Origin: Pseudomonas sp. CFBP 13711
Lineage (GTDB): Bacteria; Pseudomonadota; Gammaproteobacteria; Pseudomonadales; Pseudomonadaceae
Assembly: GCF_014842265.1 (NCBI RefSeq)
Contig: NZ_JACYVI010000004.1
Location: forward strand, 186,001-250,000
Length of the DNA: 64,000 nt
Direction of reading: 5' to 3'
Positions 36,711 to 45,512 of the stretch are shown in pieces. Each line of letters begins with the position of its first letter. Position 1 is the stretch's first letter. Position numbers and translations under genes: made by a program. The notes beneath the pieces were generated by a model. The model did not search any database. It was not told the DNA's origin and saw only the letters and a list, made by a program, of their open reading frames with translations.

Positions 36711-37922
36711 TTACTGCTTGTAAGTCTTCAGAAAATTGCCGATCCGGCCAATGGCCTGTTCCAGGTCATCCACCCGCGGCAGCGTCACCACGCGGAAGTG
36801 GTCCGGCCACGGCCAGTTGAATGCCGTACCCTGAACGATCAGCAGTTTTTCCGAGAGCAACAGGTCCAGCGCGAACTTCTCGTCGTTGTGGATCGGGCAG
36901 ACTTTCGGGTCAATGCGCGGGAAGGCGTACAACGCGCCCATCGGTTTCACGCAACTGACGCCCGGGATGTCGTTGAGCAATTCCCAGGTCCGGTTGCGCT
37001 GTTCCAGCAAGCGGCCCGGCGGCAGGATCAGGTCATTGATGCTCTGATAGCCACCCAGGGCGGTCTGGATCGCGTGCTGGCTGGGCACGTTGGCACACAG
37101 CCGCATGTTTGCCAGGATATCGATGCCTTCGATATAGCTGACTGCGTTGTGCTTGGGCCCGGAAATGGCGATCCAGCCCGAACGGAAACCCGCCACGCGG
37201 TAGGATTTCGACAGCCCGTTGAAGGTCAGGCACAACAAGTCTGGAGCCAGAGACGCGGTGCAGATGTGCACGGCGTCGTCGTAAAGAATCTTGTCGTAGA
37301 TTTCGTCGGAGAAGACCACCAGATTGTGCTGACGGGCAATCTCCAGCATCCCCAGCAACACTTCACGGGAATAGACGGCGCCGGTCGGGTTGTTCGGGTT
37401 GATGATCACCATGGCCTTGGTGTTCGGCGTGATCTTGGCCTTCATGTCTTCCAGATCAGGCCACCAGTTGGCCTGCTCGTCGCACAGATAATGCACCGGG
37501 TTGCCACCGGACAATGCCACGGCTGCGGTCCACAGCGGGTAGTCCGGCGCCGGCACCAGTACTTCGTCGCCGTTATTGAGCAAGGCCTGCATCGACATCA
37601 CGATCAGTTCCGAGACGCCATTGCCCAGATAGATGTCTTCGATGCCGACACCTTCGACCTGCTTCTGCTGGTAGTACTGCATCACCGCCTTGCGCGCGCT
37701 GAACAGACCTTTCGAATCGCTGTATCCCTGAGCCATGGGCAGGTTGCGGATCACGTCCTGCAGGATTTCGTCCGGCGCCTCGAAACCAAACGGCGCCGGG
37801 TTGCCGATGTTCAGCTTGAGGATGCGATGGCCTTCCTCTTCCAGGCGCTTGGCGTGCTTGAGCACCGGCCCGCGAATGTCGTAGCAGACGTTGGCGAGCT
37901 TGTTCGATTTGCTGAACTGCAT
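36711..37922 (-). CDS. alaA: PLP-dependent aminotransferase AlaA
   Basis: 403 residues, nearly the length of E. coli Ala[53 protein letters not shown] and the PLP lysine motif [17 protein letters not shown] match this class I/II aminotransferase. It transfers the amino group between glutamate/pyruvate and alanine. It is divergent from msrB. Confidence 0.92.
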   Translation of the reverse strand: MQFSKSNKLANVCYDIRGPVLKHAKRLEEEGHRILKLNIGNPAPFGFEAPDEILQDVIRNLPMAQGYSDSKGLFSARKAVMQYYQQKQVEGVGIEDIYLGNGVSELIVMSMQALLNNGDEVLVPAPDYPLWTAAVALSGGNPVHYLCDEQANWWPDLEDMKAKITPNTKAMVIINPNNPTGAVYSREVLLGMLEIARQHNLVVFSDEIYDKILYDDAVHICTASLAPDLLCLTFNGLSKSYRVAGFRSGWIAISGPKHNAVSYIEGIDILANMRLCANVPSQHAIQTALGGYQSINDLILPPGRLLEQRNRTWELLNDIPGVSCVKPMGALYAFPRIDPKVCPIHNDEKFALDLLLSEKLLIVQGTAFNWPWPDHFRVVTLPRVDDLEQAIGRIGNFLKTYKQ

Positions 37923-38060
37923 GGTGATTGGTCCCGAAAAGAGACGGCCCGCTGTATGAAGAAGCGCAGACCGCTGAGCATGACGCCATCAAAATGGGTT
38001 TGTACGCGAGAAACGCGGGTGACAGACTGGCGTCCAACGAAGGCGCAATCATACGTGCCA

Positions 38061-38095
38061 CCCGATCCGTGGAAAAGACACAGATCGGGCTTTTT
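38061..38095 (+). promoter_or_regulatory. Terminator-like hairpin in the msrB leader
   Basis: CCCGATC (38061-38067), a 15-base loop, GATCGGG (38083-38089), C, then TTTTT (38091-38095). It lies 20 bp before the msrB GTG and just before its ribosome-binding site. As alaA is divergent, no upstream plus-strand gene needs terminating here, so transcription attenuation of msrB is possible. Confidence 0.55.
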
Positions 38096-38114
38096 CATTT
38101 ACGGAGGTCTACCC

Positions 38115-38513
38115 GTGGCTAAGCTGGATAAAACCCTTGAAGAATGGAAAGCGATGCTCGATCCGGAGCAGTACAACGTCTGCCGGCTGAAGGGCACGGA
38201 GCGTCCATTCAGCGGCAAATACAACGAGACCAAGACCGACGGCATTTACCACTGCATCTGCTGCAACGAGCCCCTGTTCGATTCGAAGACCAAGTTCGAT
38301 TCGGGTTGCGGCTGGCCGAGCTTCTACGCGCCGCTGGAAGGCAGCGCAGTGGTCGAAGTGCGCGACGTCAGTCACGGCATGATCCGCACCGAAGTGGTCT
38401 GCAGTAAATGCGATGCCCACCTCGGCCACGTGTTCCCGGACGGTCCGCCGCCCACCGGTCTGCGCTACTGCATCAACTCCGTGTGCCTGGACCTGGTGCC
38501 GCGCAGCGCCTGA
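38115..38513 (+). CDS. msrB: Peptide methionine-(R)-sulfoxide reductase MsrB
   Basis: 132 residues from GTG 38115, preceded by ACGGAGGT with good spacing; upstream in-frame extension is noncoding. Zinc cysteines Cys47, Cys50, Cys96 and Cys99, catalytic Cys119 ([11 protein letters not shown]) and a resolving Cys65 (SGCGWPSF) are all present. The enzyme repairs methionine-R-sulfoxide in proteins, recycled by thioredoxin. It is followed 84 bp later by glutathione peroxidase on the same strand. Confidence 0.96.
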   Translation: MAKLDKTLEEWKAMLDPEQYNVCRLKGTERPFSGKYNETKTDGIYHCICCNEPLFDSKTKFDSGCGWPSFYAPLEGSAVVEVRDVSHGMIRTEVVCSKCDAHLGHVFPDGPPPTGLRYCINSVCLDLVPRSA

Positions 38514-38597
38514 TGCAGGCTTATCACCGGCAACAATGGGATAGCGCGCCGGACAATGGCGCGCTAGCTTGGCGGTTTACAATTTCGAGGCATCGCC

Positions 38598-39098
38598 ATG
38601 AGCGACGAACTGCTGAACATTCCGGTGCAAACGATCAAGGGCGAGCACAAGACCCTGGCTGATTTCGGCGGCAAGGCGGTACTGGTGGTGAACACCGCCA
38701 GCAAGTGCGGTTTCACCCCGCAATACAAGGGCCTTGAGGAGTTGTGGCAGGGCTACAAGGATCGCGGGCTGGTGGTGCTGGGCTTTCCGTGCAACCAGTT
38801 CGGCAAGCAGGAGCCGGGCAACGAAGGCGCGATTTCCGACTTTTGCGAACTGAACTACGGGGTGAGCTTTCCGCTGTTCAAGAAGATCGACGTCAACGGC
38901 AGCCACGCCCACCCGCTGTTCGTGCAGCTCAAGAAGCGCGCGCCGGGGCTGCTGGGTTCGGAAGGCATCAAGTGGAACTTCACCAAGTTTCTGGTGGGCC
39001 GTGACGGCAAGCTGGTCAAGCGTTATGCCCCATTGACCAAGCCGGAAGACATCAAGGCCGACATCGAAGCGCTGTTGAAAGAACACGCGACCGGTTGA
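38598..39098 (+). CDS. Glutathione peroxidase-family thiol peroxidase
   Basis: 166 residues. TASKCGFTPQYKGLEELW carries the peroxidatic Cys37, FPCNQFGKQEPGNEGAI the catalytic Gln67, Cys83 is a likely resolving cysteine, and GIKWNFTKFLVGRDG holds the conserved Trp. Such Cys-type bacterial GPx enzymes usually prefer thioredoxin over glutathione and reduce hydroperoxides. It follows msrB, forming an oxidative-damage pair. Confidence 0.94.
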   Translation: MSDELLNIPVQTIKGEHKTLADFGGKAVLVVNTASKCGFTPQYKGLEELWQGYKDRGLVVLGFPCNQFGKQEPGNEGAISDFCELNYGVSFPLFKKIDVNGSHAHPLFVQLKKRAPGLLGSEGIKWNFTKFLVGRDGKLVKRYAPLTKPEDIKADIEALLKEHATG

Positions 39099-39110
39099 TC
39101 GAAGCAGCCT

Positions 39111-41429
39111 TTAATGCGGCTGTTCCACGAGGATCCACTGATCCAGCAATGCCATCAATTCCTCGCGACGAAACGGCTTGGCCAGGTAGTCGCTCATGCC
39201 CGCGGCTTTGCAGTGTTCGCGTTCTTCCGGCATCGCGTTGGCCGTTAGCGCGATGATCGGCAGATCCGACCAGCGCCCGATTTCCCGGATTCGTCGGGTG
39301 GCGTCGTAGCCGTTCATTACTGGCATGTTGCAGTCCATCAGCACCAGATCGAAGTGGTCCTGCTCGAGTTGCTGCAGCGCCTCGGCGCCATTGCTGCTGA
39401 TGACCACATCGCAGCCGAGCTTGCCGAGCATGCCCTTCGCCACCAGTTGATTAACCGGGTTGTCCTCCACCAGCAAAATACGCGCCCGATGGGTGGGTGA
39501 GGGGCCACCCTGTTCGTGGCTGATACCTGCCTGACCGTCGGCATCCAGAATGCGCTCAAGGCTTTGATGCAGGACGTTGCGCGGCAACGGCCGCGCCTGC
39601 TGCTGCAGCGGTGCCAGGATCGCAACCTGCTCGCCGGGCATGAAATTGCCGTACGCCGTCACCAGCAACACCGGCACCGTGCACGCTTCGCGGATCGCCA
39701 CCAGGCATTGCGGGCAATCGGTGATCAGCAGGTCTGCGTCGGCGTCGGGTGGCGCGCCTTCTGCCAGCGGCTGACAGGTAACGCCCCATTCCGGCAGCAG
39801 TCCGCTGAGCATTTCCAGCAAACCGCTGCCTGTGTCGCTGGCCACCAGTACCTTGCCCTTCAGCAACGGCCATTGCAGCGCGGGCGTGTGTGCCGGCAGC
39901 GGCAGGTCCACACGAAAGCGGCTGCCGACGCCGACAGCGGACTCGATACTCAATTGCCCGTTCATGGCATCGGTCAGGTTGTGGGTCAGGGTCAGGCCCA
40001 GGCCGGTTCCGCCGTACTGCCGGGTGATCGCGGCTTCGGCCTGGGTAAACGGCTGGAAGATTTTCGCCTGAGCGTCCTGCGCGATGCCGATGCCGGTGTC
40101 GCAGACCTCGATGCGCACGTGGTCGCCGTGCTGACTGAGGCGCACGTCCACGCGGCCGGCGCGGGTGAACTTCAGCGCGTTCGAAAGCAGGTTGCTGACG
40201 ATCTGCCGCACCCGGGTCGGGTCACCCAGCACGGACGCCGGAAAGCGCGGGTCGATCAGGCAGGTCAGTTCGACATTCGGCGCCGCGTTTTGCGACAGCA
40301 GGCTGGCGGTGTCTTCGATCAAGGCGGCGAGATCGAACGGAATGCGCTCAAGCTCTACCTGGCCGGCGTCGAATTTCGACAGGTCGAGAATGTCGTTGAG
40401 CAGTTCGACCAGCACCTTGCCCGAGTCGTGGGCGATGGACAGCTGCTGGCGCTGTTCTGCACTCAGCGGGCCATCGAGGGACAGCGCCAGCATGCCCAAC
40501 AAGCCATTGAGCGGCGTGCGGATTTCATGGCTCATGTGGGCCAGAAACGCCGAGCGCGCGTGGGCCATGTCTAGCGCGGTACTGCGCGCGATCTGCAGTT
40601 CTTCGTTGGACTGACTGAGCCGGGCGTTGCTGGCTTCGAGCTGATTGGTGCGCGCGGAGACGATGTCTTCCAGCTCGTTGAGATGATCGGTGAGCCGGTT
40701 TTCCGCCTCCCGCCGCCGTGCGAACTCACTGGCCACGCTCTCGAACTGCCGATTGGTGACCGCCACCAGCACGCCGATTTCGTCTTGCTCATGGCCGCGC
40801 GGGCAGGGCACTGGCGGCTGAACGGGGCTACGCGGATCCCGTTCGGACAGTGCACGGATCATGCCCGTCAGCGGTTTGGTGAGGGTGAAGTAAAACAGCG
40901 CCAGCAACAGGCCAGCCAGCACCAGGCTGCGCACGAAGCCGTTGACCAGGGTGATCACGGCCCGCTGCAGGAAATGGCTGCCGAAGGCGAAGGTGTCGAC
41001 GTCCAGGTGCAAGGTGCCGATCGACTCGTCAGGCATGTGGTCCAGATGCAGCATGTCTTCGAACTGCCGACTCCCGCCGAACAGGAAATCACTGACCATC
41101 CGGTAAGCGCTGTTCGCCAAGGGTCGAGACACGGCAGCGAGCTGAACGTTGTTGTTATCGGTCAGCCGCGCGCCGACCACGGCCGGGGAGTGCAGCAGGC
41201 CGAGGGTCAGCTCTTGCGCCAGTTCTGCGTCCAGGTTGTAAGCAATGCGCGAGGCGGGGTTGTGGCTGATTTGCAGCAAGGAGCGAATTTCACGATCGAT
41301 GGACGCGTCTTCGCTGGCATAATCGAGGGCAATTTGAAACAGGCTGAGCAGCGTGCCCAATACAAAGCCGATCAGCACAGTCAAACGGGCCTGTTTGAAT
41401 GACAGCCGGTGGGTGATCGGTATATCCAT
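39111..41429 (-). CDS. sagS: SagS-like hybrid sensor histidine kinase
   Basis: 772 residues. An N-terminal membrane segment (about 17-37), a periplasmic sensor region, a second membrane segment (about 165-185) and a coiled HAMP-like stretch lead to the H-box FLAHMSHEIRTPLNGLLGM, N-box IVSNLLSNALKFTRAGRVD, and G-boxes DTGIGI and GGTGLGL. A degenerate pseudo-receiver-like region follows, then a true receiver with LVLMDCNMPVMNGYDATRR. No Hpt domain is visible, so it must pass phosphate to a separate protein. Position next to msrB/gpx matches P. aeruginosa sagS (PA2824), a switch in biofilm development; the symbol rests on this context. Confidence 0.8.
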   Translation of the reverse strand: MDIPITHRLSFKQARLTVLIGFVLGTLLSLFQIALDYASEDASIDREIRSLLQISHNPASRIAYNLDAELAQELTLGLLHSPAVVGARLTDNNNVQLAAVSRPLANSAYRMVSDFLFGGSRQFEDMLHLDHMPDESIGTLHLDVDTFAFGSHFLQRAVITLVNGFVRSLVLAGLLLALFYFTLTKPLTGMIRALSERDPRSPVQPPVPCPRGHEQDEIGVLVAVTNRQFESVASEFARRREAENRLTDHLNELEDIVSARTNQLEASNARLSQSNEELQIARSTALDMAHARSAFLAHMSHEIRTPLNGLLGMLALSLDGPLSAEQRQQLSIAHDSGKVLVELLNDILDLSKFDAGQVELERIPFDLAALIEDTASLLSQNAAPNVELTCLIDPRFPASVLGDPTRVRQIVSNLLSNALKFTRAGRVDVRLSQHGDHVRIEVCDTGIGIAQDAQAKIFQPFTQAEAAITRQYGGTGLGLTLTHNLTDAMNGQLSIESAVGVGSRFRVDLPLPAHTPALQWPLLKGKVLVASDTGSGLLEMLSGLLPEWGVTCQPLAEGAPPDADADLLITDCPQCLVAIREACTVPVLLVTAYGNFMPGEQVAILAPLQQQARPLPRNVLHQSLERILDADGQAGISHEQGGPSPTHRARILLVEDNPVNQLVAKGMLGKLGCDVVISSNGAEALQQLEQDHFDLVLMDCNMPVMNGYDATRRIREIGRWSDLPIIALTANAMPEEREHCKAAGMSDYLAKPFRREELMALLDQWILVEQPH

Positions 41430-41515
41430 AAAGGCACTGTCACTTCTTGTGTCCGTCGCATGGCAAGCATAGCTGATCGCGGCCGGGCGTTAACCCGTTA
41501 AATCAAGGAGAAACC

Positions 41516-42409
41516 GTGGATTCTCGATTGAACGCATTTCTGGAGCGCGCCGAGTCGGTACTGGCGCGTCTCGAACCTCTGTTGCCGGCGGTGCGTCAGC
41601 CCGTCGATTGGGAGACGACGCTGGCCGCGCGCTGGGTGCACGAAGGCCGCGGCGGTTACCTGATGCCGCTGGAAGTCACGCTGGACATGCGCCTGTCCGA
41701 CCTCATCGGCGTCGACCGCCAGCGCGAGCAACTGGGCCGCAATACCCAGCAGTTCATCGACGGCCTGCCCGCCAACCATGCGCTGCTCTGGGGATCCCGT
41801 GGCACGGGCAAGTCGTCGCTGGTCCGCGCCTTGCTGGCCGAGCACGCCAAAGCCGGTCTGCGCCTGATCGAGATCGAGCGCGATCATCTGGGCGATCTGC
41901 CGCGTGTGGTCGAGCAACTGCAGAAGTTGCCCCAGCGCTTCGTACTGTTCTGCGATGACCTGTCGTTCGAATCCGGTGAAGGCGACTACCGGGTGCTCAA
42001 AAGCGTGCTCGACGGTTCGCTGGAGCAAGCGCCGGACAACGTCCTGCTGTACGCCACGTCCAACCGCCGTCATCTGGTGCCGGAGAAGGAGAGCGATAAC
42101 GCTCACTGGCAGCGTGGTGACGACGGCGAGATTCACCCGAGCGAAGCGGTCGAGGACAAAATTGCGTTGTCGGACCGCTTCGGCCTCTGGCTGTCGTTCT
42201 ATCCCTTCACCCAGGAGCATTTCCTGGATGTGGTGGAGCACTGGATTGGCGAACTGGCGACCAAGGCAGGCCTGCAATGGCAACGCGATGAAACGCTTGA
42301 GATCCACGCCGTGCGCTGGGCGACCGGCCGTGGCAACCGCAACGGTCGTTGCGCGTATCAGTTCGCCCGTTATTGGGTAGGTTTGAAAATGCTGGAGCAA
42401 GACGCATGA
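41516..42409 (+). CDS. DUF815 AAA-type ATPase
   Basis: 297 residues starting at GTG 41516 (AAGGAG upstream). Walker A LLWGSRGTGKSSLVRALLAE and Walker B-like RFVLFCDDLSFESGEGDYR, followed by the sensor segment LLYATSNRRHLVPE, identify the DUF815 P-loop ATPase family, seen near thiol and stress genes; its function is not established. The stop overlaps the msrC start (ATGA), so the two are co-translated. Confidence 0.9.
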   Translation: MDSRLNAFLERAESVLARLEPLLPAVRQPVDWETTLAARWVHEGRGGYLMPLEVTLDMRLSDLIGVDRQREQLGRNTQQFIDGLPANHALLWGSRGTGKSSLVRALLAEHAKAGLRLIEIERDHLGDLPRVVEQLQKLPQRFVLFCDDLSFESGEGDYRVLKSVLDGSLEQAPDNVLLYATSNRRHLVPEKESDNAHWQRGDDGEIHPSEAVEDKIALSDRFGLWLSFYPFTQEHFLDVVEHWIGELATKAGLQWQRDETLEIHAVRWATGRGNRNGRCAYQFARYWVGLKMLEQDA

Positions 42410-42888
42410 TCGATTTGAATTCTGCAGGGGAGGGCCTTGATGGCTACCGCCTGCTGGCTGCACAACTGGAATCCCTGCTGGCCGACGAGCGCGACTTCAT
42501 CGCCAACGCGGCGCAGTTTTCGGCCTTCCTTTTTAGCCAGCTCGACGACTTGAACTGGGCAGGCTTCTACCTCAATCGCAACGAAGAGCTGGTGCTGGGT
42601 CCGTTCCAGGGCCAGATCGCCTGCGTGCGCATTCCGTTCGGCAAGGGCGTCTGCGGCACGGCGGCACAGAGCCGCGAAACCCAGCGCGTGCACGATGTCC
42701 ATGAGTTTCCCGGACACATCGCCTGCGACAGTGCTTCCAATAGCGAGGTGGTGGTGCCTTTGATAAAGGACGGAAAGCTGATTGGCGTTCTGGATCTGGA
42801 CAGCCCGAGTGTCGGGCGCTTCAGCGAGGAAGATCAGGCGGGGATTGAGCGGCTGGCGGCGATTTTCCTGGAATCAACCGATTGCTGA
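42406..42888 (+). CDS. msrC: Free methionine-(R)-sulfoxide reductase (GAF domain)
   Basis: 160 residues from the ATG at 42406, overlapping the DUF815 stop. A single GAF domain carries three cysteines, Cys73, Cys83 and Cys107, at the same spacing as the E. coli fRMsr catalytic set (10 and 24 apart); see IACVRIPFGKGVCGTAA. It reduces free methionine-R-sulfoxide. With msrB and gpx nearby, the segment concentrates oxidative-damage repair genes. Confidence 0.92.
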   Translation: MIDLNSAGEGLDGYRLLAAQLESLLADERDFIANAAQFSAFLFSQLDDLNWAGFYLNRNEELVLGPFQGQIACVRIPFGKGVCGTAAQSRETQRVHDVHEFPGHIACDSASNSEVVVPLIKDGKLIGVLDLDSPSVGRFSEEDQAGIERLAAIFLESTDC

Positions 42889-42896
42889 GATGAAGT

Positions 42897-42927
42897 CCTG
42901 ACGCACCGTGTTGCGCGGTGCGTCAGG
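42897..42927. terminator. Hairpin between msrC and the converging membrane protein
   Basis: CCTGACGCACC-N9-GGTGCGTCAGG is a perfect 11-bp stem between two converging stop codons. No T tract follows; it is probably a bidirectional 3'-end hairpin. Confidence 0.65.
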
Positions 42928-42936
42928 CGTCAGCCA

Positions 42937-43710
42937 TCAGTCGTAGATAGCTTTCTTTTTCCACTCGGCGTCGGCGTCCACGACCTTCAAGCCTTCGGTC
43001 AGCTCGTTATTGTCGTCTTCAGTCGGTGCAATGGTGTCCAGTACCATGGAGTTGGCCTTGGCCAGTTGCCGTTCCATGGCCTGCAGGTGGGCTTTCCACG
43101 GCGCGGGCTCAGGCTGATTTTTCAGATATTGAACGCCGCGCTCAAATGCCAGACGGGCCTGGCCAGGCTGCTCCTGACTCATCGCGTGCTGGCCCAGGTT
43201 GTTGAAGAACTCGATGTGCAGCAGCACCAGCAAATTGCGGATCTCGCGAATCCAGTGCTTGGCTTCAGCTGTTTGCAGGAAACCATCGTGGGCCGCTCGC
43301 GTGACCTGGCCGTGCATGGCTTCTAAAAGAAAGCGCACGTCCTTGGCCTTGGCTTCGGTCTGAATCGGGCTCGCCGGGTTGCTGACCGTGATCGCGTCAC
43401 CCTGGGCCACCAGCGCTTCCAGTTCAGCCTGGCGTTCCTGAAGGTTCGGGTTGTTCCTTTTTTCCAGAGCGAGCAGGCGCTTGACCACGTTCAGCTCCAG
43501 GCGCACCAGCAGCAGCTTGAGCGCCGGTGTCATCAGCTGACCGGGGAAGGTTTCCGACAGCTCGCTGCAGCGACGTAACCGATCATTGAGCTCGACCATG
43601 CTTCGCGCGCGCTCGACCTTTTTGCCTTCTGCGACATGATTCAGGTAGCCCACCGCAATGAGGAGCACGATGCCTGCTACAACCAAGAAGGTGATAAAGA
43701 GTGGTGTCAC
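42937..43710 (-). CDS. Membrane-anchored protein of unknown function
   Basis: 257 residues from the GTG at 43708-43710 (GAGG upstream); an ATG 48 bp further upstream would add residues with no membrane character. MTPLFITFLVVAGIVLLIAV is a single N-terminal membrane anchor, and the rest is helical and rich in charged residues (RARSMVELNDRLRRCSELSE, ALEKRNNPNLQERQAELEAL). Conserved in position with PA2820-type genes beside these tRNAs by memory. No catalytic motif was recognised. Confidence 0.75.
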   Translation of the reverse strand: MTPLFITFLVVAGIVLLIAVGYLNHVAEGKKVERARSMVELNDRLRRCSELSETFPGQLMTPALKLLLVRLELNVVKRLLALEKRNNPNLQERQAELEALVAQGDAITVSNPASPIQTEAKAKDVRFLLEAMHGQVTRAAHDGFLQTAEAKHWIREIRNLLVLLHIEFFNNLGQHAMSQEQPGQARLAFERGVQYLKNQPEPAPWKAHLQAMERQLAKANSMVLDTIAPTEDDNNELTEGLKVVDADAEWKKKAIYD

Positions 43711-43884
43711 CGCACAAGCCTCAGTCAAGTAATTTGCGCGAGTGTAGTGGCTATCCACTATCGCGGGAAGGTGGTCCTGTCACTCCGCCTGATATTCCCC
43801 ATGGCGGCTGACACGTGTGTATCGGCCGTTCATTGCCTAAATAGAGGGCGAAGTCATTGATTTGAATATATTTTCACTGAGGGG

Positions 43885-43913
43885 TTGACGACCCCTATAT
43901 CCATCCATAGAAT
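43885..43913 (+). promoter_or_regulatory. Sigma-70 promoter of the tRNA operon
   Basis: TTGACG (43885-43890), a 17-bp spacer, TAGAAT (43908-43913), followed by the GC-rich discriminator GCGCGCC, typical of stringently controlled stable-RNA promoters. The first tRNA begins 61 bp downstream of the -10 box. Confidence 0.8.
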
Positions 43914-43974
43914 GCGCGCCACTTGCAGCGTAAAGCACACAGCAGAGCGTAGCAGGGAGTGAATGTTGTAGCGT

Positions 43975-44050
43975 GTCCCCTTCGTCTAGTGGCCTAGGAC
44001 ACCGCCCTTTCACGGCGGTAACAGGGGTTCGAGTCCCCTAGGGGACGCCA
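43975..44050 (+). tRNA. tRNA-Glu (TTC), copy 1
   Basis: 76 nt including encoded CCA. Acceptor GTCCCCT pairs with AGGGGAC, the T arm is GGGGTTCGAGTCCCC, and the anticodon stem CCGCC/GGCGG encloses the loop CTTTCAC with anticodon TTC. Confidence 0.97.
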
Positions 44051-44052
44051 TT

Positions 44053-44128
<76 letters not shown>

Positions 44129-44231
44129 TTTTTAAGCAGCTTTGCTTTCGGGCGAAGTTGAGTGAAACCAGAAAGCGTCTTCGGATGTGTTTCTGGAACT
44201 GGAACACAACACCATGGTGTTTCCAGGCTGT

Positions 44232-44307
44232 GTCCCCTTCGTCTAGTGGCCTAGGACACCGCCCTTTCACGGCGGTAACAGGGGTTCGAGTCCCCTAGGG
44301 GACGCCA
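44232..44307 (+). tRNA. tRNA-Glu (TTC), copy 2
   Basis: Identical to copy 1 (43975-44050), including the encoded CCA. It follows a 103-bp spacer unlike the first leader. Confidence 0.97.
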
Positions 44308-44310
44308 TTT

Positions 44311-44386
<76 letters not shown>

Positions 44387-44393
44387 AATTCTC

Positions 44394-44423
44394 AAAAACG
44401 CCGCTCAACAGAGCGGCGTTTTT
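44394..44423 (+). terminator. Terminator of the tRNA operon
   Basis: AAAAACGCCGCTC-aaca-GAGCGGCGTTTTT, a perfect stem with a T tract just after the last tRNA. Confidence 0.95.
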
Positions 44424-44524
44424 GTTTGTCCGGGATTTGAAGAAAATAAGCTCTCTTAAAGTGGCGCACGCAGCGTCCTCATTTTCGGCGAGTGAGCAAG
44501 TGCGCAGCTTTGGCAGGCAGTGGA

Positions 44525-44881
44525 TCAGGCTCGTGGTACATGCAACTCCACTTCCATAGCGTCATGAAGCAGCCTGACGACCTCAATTGCTTCGTCTTTA
44601 GCCACACGATACAACTCGAGATGTCTCGGGCTTTTGACTGGACCATGGATGTGCCTGGCATGCTGGCGAGCGTAAGTGAGGTGAAAGCTGCGAAGACCCG
44701 GTGCAAGTTCATCCCGCTGACAGCTGCCGATGCGGTGGGGCGCGTTAGCGATGAGCTGCAGCGCTTCAAGGATCAGCGCTTGATAGCGTTGTCGTGCTTG
44801 GTCGCCAAACTGCGCCTGAGAGTGCTTGAGAGTGTCGATGATGTCGGCGCGCGCTGCGCTGGATATACGATAGTGCGACAT
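44525..44881 (-). CDS. ParE/RelE-family toxin of a toxin-antitoxin pair
   Basis: 118 residues. MSHYRISSAARADIIDTLKH, ARQRYQALILEALQLIANAP and LRSFHLTYARQHARHI match the ParE/RelE fold. ParE toxins poison gyrase. It starts two bases after the antitoxin stop and is transcribed with it. The C-terminus (EVVRLLHDAMEVELHVPRA) keeps the family's terminal helix, so the gene looks intact. Confidence 0.85.
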   Translation of the reverse strand: MSHYRISSAARADIIDTLKHSQAQFGDQARQRYQALILEALQLIANAPHRIGSCQRDELAPGLRSFHLTYARQHARHIHGPVKSPRHLELYRVAKDEAIEVVRLLHDAMEVELHVPRA

Positions 44882-44883
44882 GC

Positions 44884-45174
44884 TCAGTTCTTCGCGCGTG
44901 TGGCGACATTTGCCTCAACGCTCAAATCTTCGAGGTACTGCTTGAGGTCGCCTTCGTAGAGTTCGGTGAAGCGACCCTGCTCAAGGTCCATCAAGCCGAT
45001 CGAGGTGGCTTGGCGAAGGGCCTCAACTTTTGCCGTATCTTCAGCGATTCGCTGTTCCAGCAGCCGCAGTCCTTCGCGCATTACTTCGCTGGCATTTTGG
45101 TACCGCCCGGATTGGACCAGTTCGTGAATTACCTGTTCCTGATGCGTGGTCAGTACAACGTTACGCGTAGCCAT
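44884..45174 (-). CDS. ParD-like antitoxin (ribbon-helix-helix)
   Basis: 96 residues from the ATG at 45172-45174 (GGAGCGGACT upstream); a start further upstream is not needed. MATRNVVLTTHQEQVIHELV and YQNASEVMREGLRLLEQRIA form the CopG/ParD ribbon-helix-helix that binds operator DNA, and the C-terminal part should neutralise the toxin. It sits first in the operon, next to the tRNA genes. Confidence 0.87.
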   Translation of the reverse strand: MATRNVVLTTHQEQVIHELVQSGRYQNASEVMREGLRLLEQRIAEDTAKVEALRQATSIGLMDLEQGRFTELYEGDLKQYLEDLSVEANVATRAKN

Positions 45175-45512
45175 AGTCCGCTCCAGGTTGAGAGATGTGA
45201 GCCCATTGAATGTTGGCATACTATGCCATTGCCCCGTAGTCGCCTAGTTCGGGATGATGGGCGAGCGATGCAATACATACCTCTTTAAGCAAAATCGTTA
45301 GGTTTATCAAGCTCACGCACTTTCGCGGTTTCCTGCACATTCCGCATATTTCCATATAAATATATTGAATTTAATTAATATAACCTTCGATGCTATGGTT
45401 CTGATCCCTGACGCTGCTTCACCCGGCGCAGGCCCAAGAATCGGCTACCGCACAGGCGGACCGGCGTTCATTTCATGATCCGGTTCCGATGGAGCCTCCC
45501 CGGAGATTGCCT
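45175..45512. promoter_or_regulatory. Divergent control region of antitoxin and sulfur-compound genes
   Basis: 338 bp without a gene. An AT-rich core near 45340-45390 contains AATTAATATAACC (45373-45385), related to a motif in other promoters of this sulfur cluster. The short segment at 45212-45240 probably holds the parD promoter and its operator. Confidence 0.5.

Noticed and set aside
44387..44524. tRNA-Gly 3' end as an island attachment site
   Set aside because: I could not find a matching direct repeat near the right end of the accessory region, and no integrase gene is present.
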